64,000 bases of DNA, from NCBI GenBank assembly GCA_014607495.2, contig CP053163.1:6118716-6182715 (forward strand), given 5' to 3'. This document shows, one piece after another, positions 12,783 to 23,029 of the stretch. Made by a program: the position numbers and the translations under genes. Position 1 is the first letter of the stretch, and each line of letters starts with the position of its first letter. The notes under the pieces were generated by a model. It searched no databases and was not told where the DNA came from. It worked only from the letters and a program-made list of their open reading frames with translations. The DNA comes from Carposina sasakii. Lineage: Eukaryota; Arthropoda; Insecta; Lepidoptera; Carposinidae.

Positions 12783-13320
12783 GGGCTTTTTCTACTTGAC
12801 GGCACGATCACGGTACAGTCAAGAGTGGAAGCATAAATGTATCAAATAGTATGGCTGGATTTTTCAATAGACGGCACGGCTACGGCACGTCCGATGACTC
12901 CCAATGACGTCATCACGGCCGGCAAAATTGCATCGGTGTGTGTATGTATTGCAAATGCAAGACAATTCAAAAAACTAAACATTTCACAAACCGTAGTATG
13001 TTACATAAAAAATGAAAAGGCTCGTCATGAGGATCTCAAATATATTTTTGTTATTTTAAAATACTTAAACTAACATATCAATGTTATTTTAACCCTGATA
13101 TTTTTATTCGTTTAACCTCAGGACTCGTATGAATTTTTACAAAATAATATTGAAATATCTTTGCACCAATCTGCCCCATCTCCCCCTATAAGATGAAGAA
13201 AAGCCGTGGCCATGCCGTTTAGTGGATAAACAATCCAAGCCGTGCCATGGCCGTGCCGTTGCCGTACCGTAGTCGTGCTGTACTCGTGCCAAGGTCGTCC
13301 CGTCTAGTTAAAAAACGCCC
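12783..13320. mobile_element. MITE with GGGC(T/G)TTTTT ends and 3-bp AAT duplication
   Basis: Inverted ends gggctttttctacttgacgg and ccgtctagttaaaaaacgccc-like sequence are flanked by AAT on both sides (12780-12782 and 13321-13323). Subterminal regions are rich in cggcac/gtgccg repeats. The 3-bp duplication is Harbinger-sized. The 78-residue open frame inside is not recognisable. Confidence 0.68.
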
Positions 13321-14141
13321 AATAACTTTACAAAAATATCTATTCCATTCGAGCTTGTCAAATACGCTACACACATTCATGAATTATTCTAGGCGAATGA
13401 TTTATCTACACTTTCATTACGAAGACATGTTGTATAATGTAAAAGCATCTTCCACTGATTGATGATAGTGTCAGGCCATAGTAAGCTGTGGCTATTCACT
13501 GTATCGCAAACACTATTGAGGACTCTTTATCAATGGAATATCTTTTTATTGACATTATGTTTATGTTGAGAGGTTCGATAAAATGATGATACTTATTAGA
13601 AACATGCATAACATGAATAAAACAACACTATCATTAAATAACGAAGTTCTACGATAGGTAGAAAACTAAGCAAACAGTTATTGCGAGAATCTCAGAACGT
13701 TTCCAGTGTCATTGTGAGAGTATCCAGTGCTCTTAAATAATAATTATGCTTTTTCACAACTCTCCTTTCAGTTCACATACCGTGAATATAAAATGTAGGT
13801 ATGTTTCTTTTCTCGAATACGTAAGATTGACGTGGTTTCAGCGATATTATTCAATGGTTTATCCTTTTATATTATGTATTTATATATTTATATAGATAGT
13901 ATCAAATCTGTGTAAGTTGCTCATGTGGAGTTGCGGAGAAAGGAAAAACAAACAATTAGCCAACTGAATCTCTTATATCGTGAATGAGATAAAGTCTTTA
14001 CTAACACATAATATATTTGGAATGAAGTAATCAATTCCCATTGCTAAGTTATTTGTTAATTATTTTATTATTTGATCTTATTTTAGGTTAAAATAGATAT
14101 ACTTTCAACAGTTCTAACTTTTATGTTCACAAATATTTAGA

Positions 14142-14481
14142 ACTAGTGGACGCCCGCGACTCCGTCCGCGTGGACTACAGAAAAAACAAAATGTTGAAAT
14201 TATCCGGGATGAAAACATTTTCCCGGGATAAAAAGTAGCCTATATGTTAACTGGGACCTGTCAAAATATATTCCTGAAAACCGAATCGAAATATGTTCAG
14301 CCATTTCTGAGATTAGCGTGCACAAACGCACAAACAGACAAACCAACAAACTGACAAAAATTCCAAAAATCATTCTTTTGGGTACTACTATTCTGTTGAT
14401 AAAGGTCTCCTATAATATTTTTCTCATAATATCTTCCATGTACAGACAGTGATCCGTTACATTTTTAATATATGTATAGAT
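14142..14481 (+). repeat. Lepidopteran retroposon (~340 bp), copy 1
   Basis: Starts actagtggacgcccgcgact and continues ccgtccgcgtggactacag; the middle has tgggacctgtcaaaatatat and cagccatttctgagattagc, and the tail is catgtacagacagtgatccg, then a T/A-rich end. Other copies: 31593-31920 (+), 36382-36723 (+), 34873-35214 (-). It has no coding capacity and resembles RTE-mobilised short retroposons. Confidence 0.8.
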
Positions 14482-16258
14482 AGACGAAGTAGAAGATAAA
14501 AATCGTTACCTACTCAGGCTGTTACTTTTTTCGAGAGTTACCTACTTTTTCTTCATAAGTTTTTCTTCGGTATAAGTATGCACGAGTGTGTTTTATATGA
14601 TTTAGCAATTTCCAGTAAAATTGTATAATAGGTTACTGTTAATTGTTATTTGTTACCCAATACAACGTAAATAATAGTATGTTACTTCTATCCATAGGTA
14701 TTTAGTATTTACCTACTTAAATTGTTTGAGATTAGTAAGCTCTCAAAGCAAGCGCGCACCTATGATTGCTGAAATTGGTTATTTTCATAATTCGTTGTAC
14801 AAAGCCAACGAAATATCGGAAACCGCAAACAAAGATCGCAAACTCCATAATAGCGTTATTACAATAACGTAGTTTGTGATAACACAATTTGGCAACAAAG
14901 CGATTTTCAATCACAATATAACTACTGTCTTGAACCAGGCAACTTTATTAACAACAATTAGTTTTCGGCTGCGTAATGTGATTGCCTTCGCCTCCGTGAA
15001 CGTCTGACAATTTACCACACGAGAGAAAAATGGCGTCGTAAAAATGGCGGGAAACGCTTCGCAATCAGAGGTGGGATTAGTCGAAGGCCAAAAAACTGCC
15101 CGAGTAACTACTCCGTTCGTGAGATACACTCGTAACTATAAACATGTAATGCTGTATGGGACCACTTTCTTTTGCCTTTTGCCGTTAGGTTTGGTGCGAT
15201 GGCGATAAAAAGGGTCAACTATTCATAAAAAGAGGCCAAGTGTAAGCTTTATTTAGGATTAGGGTTTTGTAGGTTAGTATAAGAATCTATACCGCGTGCT
15301 GATTTTGTAACTTCCGACTGATCGGTCACTGGTCGCAAAATGTTAAAAGACGATTATGCACCCATTCAAAAAATGTGTCTTTTCAAATCTATCGATTTAG
15401 AGCACGAACTTTTAAACAAGTTTTATAGACTAGCGGTAAATATATTTCATATCATGACAATTTTATTATCGTAATATTATTATTTGTTTTTCAAAAAATG
15501 TAAAATAAGGTAACCCGACAGAGAGTATAAACGAAGTAGCTACCCAAATACACATCATTTGCATACAGCCAAATAAGTAAAGGGCTAAAGTTATCATCAT
15601 ATCGTTTAATTTCCTACTTACTGCTTTTACAGACGAAATGTAGTTAATAAGGTGATTGCATATATGTATATATGATTTGTTCTGTTGTGGGAGGCCTTTT
15701 GGCAGTAGTGAACTTCTCATGGCTCAAAATGATAGTTGAAAATAATTGTTATATAAAACCGAACGGTCCACGAGAGTACAACTAATACGTAACCCTAAAA
15801 CGCAATAGACGGGCAATATTGGCATTCTTTTCTTCCTCATAAAGTTTCGCTATGGCCGCGCCGAAGGATTTAAAACCCGACTAACTAATAACTATAGCGA
15901 TAAAAATACCATCTTGCATCAGAGTTGAGAATAACTTCATTATTGTTTATGAAATTAACTATGTTACTAGTCCATTGTTTAAATTGCTACAGCCAGCAAA
16001 TACAGCTCCCTGGAAGCTACAGTGACATAACTCCAAAAAAGTATCATAATGATTAAATAACCTCAATACTAATACTACTTACGTAGATTATTTTGAAGAT
16101 GTACAGTCAAATTATTATTTCATAATTTAGATTGGAGACAATATAGCCAAAAAATGTGGCATGCAAATATTTTATTTGTTCAACAACCTTACAAAATGTA
16201 TTAACACAAAACATTAAAGTACTGAAGTAAAAAATACCTTCGTTAGTACATAGTGAAC

Positions 16259-16455
16259 CGGCCCCCTTATTACCTAACTAGCAAAAGCAAAGCGATAGCA
16301 AAAATTGTAAAAAAATTGCAGATTGCTTGTCAAATTCGTATTACGTAAAATGAATTTCAAAGGAACTTTGACATATTAAGGCGAATATTGTACAATTTTC
16401 GCTATCGCTTTGCTTCGGCTTTGCTATTATTGCTTCTACGTAATCAGGGGGCGGG
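16259..16455. mobile_element. Hairpin MITE with GCCCCCTTATTAC ends
   Basis: Inverted ends gcccccttattac and gtaatcagggggc enclose arms carrying agcaaagcgatagcaaaaat and its complement. About 195 bp, non-coding. Confidence 0.68.
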
Positions 16456-16550
16456 TATTTTTTTTGGGCCCTTATAATAAAAAAAATATCTCCCGAGTTA
16501 CAACCACGGCAAACAGTAGTAACAAGGGCAAAAAAAGACCCGTGTTACTA

Positions 16551-16606
16551 CCGCTAGTAACACCGTTAGTAACACCGGTAGTAACACTGTTAGTAACACC
16601 GGCAAC
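16551..16606 (+). repeat. 12-bp minisatellite
   Basis: About five degenerate copies of ttagtaacaccg in tandem. It begins about 95 bp after the right end of the hairpin MITE at 16259-16455. Confidence 0.75.
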
Positions 16607-16716
16607 GAAGAAATACATCCACCAGTTCTTACACATGAAGAACAGCAAAGAAAATTTACAAGGTTTATATTTTTATCGTGCATTACAATGTCCTTATTAC
16701 TTTAATGTTATTTACT

Positions 16717-16880
16717 AGTGGAATCCCGCGACCGTCCGAGTGGACTGAAAAAATTTTTAGAAATTATTCAGGATAAAAATATTTCTATGTGCTATTCTGA
16801 TATGTAATATATTTTTGTGAAGTTTCATCAAAATTAATTCAGTAGTTTCTGTGTAAAAAGCAATAAACTTCCTTTATAGG
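16717..16880 (+). repeat. Retroposon head/tail fragment of the CCGCGAC family
   Basis: Diverged relative starting ctagtggaatcccgcgaccg followed by tccgagtggactg, with gtttcatcaaaattaattcag downstream. Shorter relatives lie near 20796, 31083, 32376, 32707 and 34249, each recognisable only from the GCCCGCGACTTCGTCC-like head. Confidence 0.55.
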
Positions 16881-17853
16881 GTGTACAAAAAGATTTTTGT
16901 AACTTATTGCAGTTATGTCAAACTTCAAAAAATCTAAGTGGAAGAAAAACCATTATGTATGCATAGTGATCGATGCTCTTCTACCATTATTGTTTTCTTA
17001 GGATTATCCTGACCAACAATCCGGCATGAAACCCTGCGATGCCAAAACTTTTGTTTTTGCTTTCCATCGAGCCTTAGCTCCTGAAATGGAATGGATTATG
17101 GATTATCGTATTAGGGGCTTGGGTTAATTTCTGGAATAAGAGTTTCGGAGTATTCTGCGTTGTGTATTGTCTGAAAATACTCTTCATTTTCGAATTTTAG
17201 AAATATTGTAATCCTTGTTTCCAGCAATTTTTCTACGTAGGAAAAAACATCGGAAACTTAAAATATCTCTTCTACTCTTAATCGAAGAACATGATGTGCT
17301 TAGTATGTTATATGGTCTTCAATTAGGTAAAAAAAAATTACATAGCTTCCGAAGTAGAGTTCAGATATCTTTAATAAAAAACGTGAAATCGCGATGTTAT
17401 ACAAAAAGCACTCGAGTTTTCAGTTTCTAATAAGCCTGCAAAGCTAAGTATTTATGGTAACGAGTGCTTTCATAATGTCCTTTTGAATGACATACAAAAA
17501 CAGCCCCTTTCGCTTTTTGTAACTGAATCTGGTATTTTTTCGACCGGGCTTTACATATTTTTGCTTAATCGCGCTTCCGAAATCACAGTTGCAGTATGAT
17601 GAAAGCGTATATGCTTAGCATGGGTGGCATAAAATACTTATAGCACAGGCGGTTCTAATAAAATTAAAACTTAAGGCTAGAAACTTAATTTTGATTATTT
17701 ACCACATATTACCAGTGTACCTACTATTGTTAGGTTTAAGTTGATTCTGAGAAATAAAACATAATATGTATTCACAATATTTTCATGATTTCGGTAGCAC
17801 AGTGAACGCCCATAAGTTCCTTAGCCAATTCTTATGATCAAACACCACTATAC

Positions 17854-17936
17854 TATACGCCAACGCTCCTGGCACGCGCTGTTATATAACATGTTATATA
17901 ACTATGACTGCGTATGCCAGGAGGGTTGGCGTATAT
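17854..17936. mobile_element. Short palindromic MITE (ATACGCCAACGCTCCTGGCA)
   Basis: Ends atacgccaacgctcctggca and tgccaggagggttggcgtat form a near-perfect 20-bp inverted pair around a TATA-rich centre, giving a stable 83-bp hairpin. Confidence 0.65.
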
Positions 17937-18605
17937 TATAATGTTAAAATGCCCCATGTAGGGTATTTCCTATAATTATATTGTTCTGCTATAAATAAAA
18001 TAGATTATCTTGGAACGTGTAAATTATTTATAAGCACCTAGATACCCGGTCTCATAAAAAAATCTAGCCTAAACAGTGCCTCAGCGTCAACGTGATTTAA
18101 GTGTTTTTGTTATTCCTTAATAAATCAATACAAGTTGACTATTATTATATTCTGATTAAAACACTGTACTAATCTTATTTTCGGCATCGTCCCGTCACCG
18201 CGCTCTGTTACGACTGGCTTTAAAACTCCACTAGCAGTGTATTTTCGTGTATTTTCGTTGGAAGGTAACATTGGAAGATGTACATATCTATCACCTTCAG
18301 TGATTATTTGAAAAGCAAAAGTTCAAAAATCAGCTTCATAAAATTCACTTTTGATTTCCCCTGTACGTAGGTATATGGATCACTCTAATTTGAATAGGCA
18401 ACGCATAGGGTCGGTCGTACTTGACCAGGGGCTGACGACAATGTCCCATAAATTACACTACTTTACGCGTCTATGTCCAGCCTGAATTAATTTGAATGAA
18501 ATGGACTTAATGTGGGTGGATAAAGAGTTCAACAAAAATATAAGGAATATTTTGTGACATATAAAAAGCTATCTAACACTGGAATTTTTCAAATTGTTAA
18601 GCGTT

Positions 18606-18630
18606 CAAACAAACAAACAAACAAACAAAA
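18606..18630. repeat. (CAAA)n microsatellite
   Basis: Six units of caaa. Confidence 0.9.
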
Positions 18631-19529
18631 GCTTTATAATATTATTAATATATATATATTAATATTATAAGTATAGATTCACAAGCACCACGAATATAAC
18701 CCATTGATATACTATAAAGTATTTTTTAACCTAGATACTTAAATATACAAAATTTGATACTCAAAATCAAATGTTTATTTCCCCACATTTAGGTAGTATG
18801 AAGAAATTCTTTTGCAATTAAGGAATATTCATACAATCTAGAACCTGTGATTTGAAGTCTCAGGTTCTTTATATAGTGGGGTCACATTATAGCCTTTTCT
18901 GTTTATTACACATTGTTACTATCAAAAGGTGTTAGTTTCGGTGTTACTAATCGATCGATAGTAGAATTGATAAATCGATGTCGACCGATAGTTTCAACTC
19001 GATCAAACAACTTTGACCGATGCCATAGACCAGCAATCGATCGATTCGTTAGTCGAACGGTAGATGACTGTAGAGATCAATGTCGATCGACTGGTCAAAA
19101 TTATTTACAGGGTCGTAGAATATTTCCAGTGTGGACTCATGCTAAGGCACAAAACTTAGAAATGTTTTTTCTAAAAACAAAAATTTCATTTTATTATTAA
19201 TTCACAAGCACCTAGGAAAATATGGTTCAGATATAAGAAATTATTAATAAAAATATATATAAGAAAGTAGTTAAAATAGTAATATTTGAAGACGCTACTA
19301 AATAAAAATAGTCCAAATAATAATAACTAAGTATAAGAAGGAAATAATATATGTATATTGATATACAGTAATATTTTGTAAGTATTTTTTACATCCTGTA
19401 AATGGGTTCGACTAACACCTTAGGACCCAAAGTCAACCTCACATGCCTGTTGTTCACCTTGCTACTGGTCACCAACCCGCCTGCCCAGCGTGGTGACTAT
19501 GGACAAATACACCCTATGGCAGTCTTGTA

Positions 19530-19586
19530 CGTGCCCTGTGGGAGGCCTACGTCCAACAGTGGACTGCAATAGGTTGATGATGACCT
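19530..19586 (+). repeat. RTE-type 3' end fragment
   Basis: The sequence gggaggcctacgtccaacag followed by tggactgcaatagg and tgatgatga is the last coding segment (EAYVQQWTA) and TGA-repeat tail of an RTE element; the upstream part is missing or degraded. Confidence 0.65.
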
Positions 19587-20061
19587 ATCTAGAATGGCAC
19601 GGAAACGTTTCCTATTGAATTCTTTGCCGGTCGTGGGATTGTTGTATTTGTACCCTAAAGCGGCGGTGGGCTCACCCCTTACCACGTGGGCTTTAATAGG
19701 CTAACTGATGGAAAGTGGGTGTGCACATTTCTGCCCAACCTCTTTGGGGATGGTGGGTGTGACTATGCACGTATGTATAGCTCGAGTTTAACGTGAGCAT
19801 AAGTCTCTCCAAAATGTACACATTTATCTTATTTACCGTGACATATACACTGAGGTGTGTTCGTTCACGTTTTGTGTAAACAATGATACATTGTCCACGA
19901 GTCGCGTCGTCGCGCCGTCTAATTAAAAGAACATTTGCAGACTCATGGTGGCAATGCGGTGGTTCCCACAGTAGCATAAAGCAATAGATATTTGTGTGAG
20001 ATCAGATCAAAGAATCACCTTTGGCAAATTTTTACGTTTCAAGTTACAGTTTGCGTACAGC

Positions 20062-20197
20062 GCAGTATAAGCTCAGCTTTCCATTTGTGTAGTGTACATT
20101 GATAACGCAGATCTGCGGCGGCCTAGAGCGCGACGACGACGGACGCACGAGTCATTAGCTTGTATACATACACAGTTGCAAAGCTGAGCTTATACCG
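20062..20197. mobile_element. Short MITE with GTATAAGCTCAGCTTT ends
   Basis: Inverted ends gtataagctcagctttc (20064-20080) and caaagctgagcttatac (20179-20195) bound a CpG-rich 136-bp core with gcgcgacgacgacggacgca. Confidence 0.62.
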
Positions 20198-21112
20198 TGT
20201 ACACGGTATCTACTCTTAGCATTGAAACAAGCATTGCAAGCTCGCTTTTACAGTTCAAATCGAATAGAGTTTAAAACAGGTTCTGCCTTTCGTATTGACA
20301 TACAAAGCTGCTGGTAAAATCACTACATAATTATTATAGAGCAAAGTCGCTTCCTGCTGTCTGTCTGTCTAATGTAGGTATGCGTACATTTTTAAAACTG
20401 CGCACGGGATTTTGATGCGGTTTTTTAATAGATAGTGTTAGTTACGAGTATGTTTAGAAACAATCAAAATACATACATTGTCCAACATTTAAGCTTATAT
20501 TAAGGTATAAATGTAATTAAAAAGTATTAAAGCATACACGTGCCGCTTTGCTTCGGTATTTGCACGTGCCCTTTTCCATCTGAATGAAAAAATCTAATTA
20601 CTTACTTAAATTAACTAGTTCTATACATTTTTCAGTTTTAACTTTATCAATATCTAATTGACATGGAAATGTACTGAATAGAATATGTCAGGGTTAGACT
20701 ATGTTTAGCTTAAACAAATGTTAAAGAATTTTGGAAAAACATGTACATTTGCCAAAAAAAACTTAAGCAAGAATAATTGTACACATAAATGTTCCACTAG
20801 CGGACTCGCGTAGCTTCATTTGCGTGAACTAGGAGTAGATATGTGTTACAATTTATTTTCAATATTCAAATAGCTAGTTTATTTTAACAAGAGACAAAGA
20901 AGTCTACTCGTTTTAAGTTAGTAAATAGTTTTTTCGGCCATTTTGAAAATAATTTTATTCCAAGATGGAAGTAGATAGGGCGGGGTCTATTTTGTCACAT
21001 TATGCGTAACTCATCGGGTTATATCACCATCCCATCCTTGGCAGACATAACAGCCCAGGTAAACATAAATCTTCATTATGTGTGATTTTATTGTATTTTC
21101 TAATTGTTTCAG

Positions 21113-21285
21113 TTGTAAAAACCGGTATGCGACACCAAACAACATCCCCGCTCAGTCGCGTAGGGCCTACCGTGTCGTTACGCGACGCAGAGCCCTACTT
21201 CGCTGGGCCTATCGAGAACGTTACTGTCGCCCTGGGCAGGGAGGCTGTGCTAACCTGTTCAGTCAGCGATCTCGGCGATTATAAG
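21113..21285 (+). CDS. DIP-like gene exon a: N-terminal linker and first half of Ig1
   Basis: The acceptor is a pyrimidine tract ending ttgtttcag and the donor is aag|gtaaat. The exon enters in phase 1 (two bases complete an upstream codon) and leaves in phase 0. It encodes 57 residues including GPIENVTVALGREAVLTC and ends at GDYK. The GPIxNVTVxxGREAxLTC pattern is the typical first strand block of Ig1 in DIP and lachesin proteins, with the first disulfide cysteine and one N-glycosylation sequon. No in-frame ATG lies between the stop at about 21007 and the exon body, so this is internal and not the start exon. The signal peptide must come from an upstream exon that was not recognised. Confidence 0.88.
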
Positions 21286-21632
21286 GTAAATCAATTTATC
21301 TATATATCTATACATAATACTTACTAATGAGGTCACCCGGGAAAAAACAACTATGGACAAAAAGCAACTTCATTGGTTATTTGTTTTCTAACTTTTTGAT
21401 ATTTACTCTTATATTCTATCAAATAAAGTGTATTTCTATTTGCATCTATAGTTGTTACAAAGGTAAGGACCATTAGTCAGTTGTAGAATAATAACTTAAA
21501 GATTATATAGAAAGTATTCATTCTTCCGCTTATAATAATTTTGTTACTCTTTAAATTTATATTAACAATAAGTACCTAGCTACTGTCATATTGTTCGTTA
21601 CCTACTCGCCGAATAAGCGCACGCAATGGCGG

Positions 21633-21635
21633 ACA

Positions 21636-21667
<32 letters not shown>

Positions 21668-21785
21668 ATCACGCCTTTATCCCTTACGGGGTAGGCAGAG
21701 CACCAATGGCCGATAGAACCACATGGTACCACTTCTGACCAATTTTGAGGGTAGGTTTAGTTGAGATGTACAAGACACTCAGCAC
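21633..21785. repeat. (TACA)n-anchored retroposon tail, copy 1
   Basis: An (ACAT)n tract followed by ataatcacgcctttatccct, tacggggtaggcagagc and cgatagaaccacatgg. Further copies: 24385-24515 (reverse), 32563-32690, 57693-57845. Common in moth genomes; likely the 3' end of a non-LTR retrotransposon. Confidence 0.7.
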
Positions 21786-22077
21786 ATTTAAAATTCATCT
21801 CAAGAAACTGCTCCTGTCTTCACAGGTCAATCTTGGATGAGCTGCTATGCATAGCCAGCGGCATACAATGGGGTTCTGGCTCTCCCGTTTGATTTTTTTA
21901 ATTATTATGATTATTATTTCTTTAGATTTTATTTATTTTCTCAATTTTATTTCAGTAATTCAATTTTATCGTAGATGTTGGTATATTAACAATTAAATTT
22001 AATATCACAGCATACCTATTTTAATTTCAGTCTATTTAACATGTATTTTGTTTATGTAAATATTATATTTATATTTT

Positions 22078-22256
22078 TACTACCTATTGCCCGTGACTTC
22101 GCCCGCGCGGTAAAAAAAAAAATCGAAAAAATCCGCAAAAATAAAAAACCCTATGTCTTTTCTTGGGCTCTGGACCATTTGTGTACCAAATTTCATCCAA
22201 ATCGGTTTAGTAGTTTTGCCGTGGAAGACGCAAACATTTATAATACTAGTATAGAT
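22078..22256 (+). repeat. Retroposon of the 'cccgtgacttcgcccgcg' type
   Basis: Head cccgtgacttcgcccgcgcg, middle gtgtaccaaatttcatccaa, then atcggtttagtagttttgcc, tail ataatactagtatagat. This is a typical short lepidopteran retroposon layout, about 180 bp. Confidence 0.7.
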
Positions 22257-22292
22257 GTCACTCCAACCAGGTCTCTTTTGAAAACCAGCGCT

Positions 22293-22574
22293 GCTTGAAT
22301 GGTAGCCATATCCTCAAGCAGCATTCAGCTGAAAGGGGACCTGATTGGCAGTTACACATATGCATGCACGGTAGGGGACTGACTAAGCGTATCCCATACT
22401 TCTTTGTATCGTCTTTATGTATTTGTCATTTACCTGTACCGTTTTACTATTATAACCACATTGGTGTCTTATATTATTTTTTTTTTCTATTATTTTCTTG
22501 ATTTGTGTTGTCTGTATATGTGTACATGCCAAACGTCAAATAAACGATCTATCTATCTATCTATCTATCTATCA
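22293..22574 (+). repeat. LINE-type 3' tail ending in (ATCT)n
   Basis: gcagcattcagctgaaaggg, acctgattggcagttacac and ggggactgactaagcg, followed by a T-rich part and gtcaaataaacg(atct)n. A similar tail at 40770-41040 ends attttcaaataaaaaactattctattc. The AATAA-like signal followed by a microsatellite suggests a retrotransposon terminus. Confidence 0.6.
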
Positions 22575-23029
22575 TGTACAAGTTCGGTTAGTAGTGACAT
22601 CGATAGCCCATCGCCTACAAAACCAAGACCCTCTTGTCCCTCTACTGACTCGTACAGTATGCCCGGGAAGAGAAGCAGCTGTAGTATTACGTTTTTTTTC
22701 ACTCCCAGAGCAGCATAGAAGGCAATGGCGTACATGTCTAAAATATACGATCAACCAGTAAACGTTCCTATACACGCCTCAACAGTACTTTCGTGAACTA
22801 CAACAGTACTTCCGTGAACTACAACTGTACTTCGAGTGTGACGTTTCGTTACCGGTACAATTTGTAGATGACGCATCACTCAATCGAATTCGAGGAAATA
22901 CGGTTTGGTGCTGCTCAATAAAACTTTAAGGTATTTTCTTGACTGGACTCGCTCGCGACTGCTTACACTGATACCTAATTCGCTGACCCCTACAAACTAA
23001 TTCGATATCTGCCTTACAGCTATACTCTA

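Larger units (their letters stand above)
6928..21112. other. Long stretch without a recognised complete gene
   Basis: Upstream flank of the DIP-like gene, or its unseen first intron. It holds a hAT-like MITE, an RTE relic, one ~340-bp retroposon, several hairpin MITEs, a 12-bp minisatellite and a CGAT-rich patch, listed separately. The stretches 6930-8530, 8720-10060, 10450-12320, 13330-14140, 14490-16250 and 17000-17850 contain nothing that I can assign. Confidence 0.55.

Noticed and set aside
21058..21059. Possible exon ending cag|gtaaac just before exon a
   Set aside because: It would leave an intron of only about 54 bp and the wrong phase; the encoded peptide is not leader-like.
21082..21112. 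Hydrophobic peptide VILLYFLIVSVV directly before exon a, resembling a signal peptide
   Set aside because: It starts with GTG, has no upstream in-frame ATG before a stop, and corresponds to the polypyrimidine tract and AG of a good splice acceptor.
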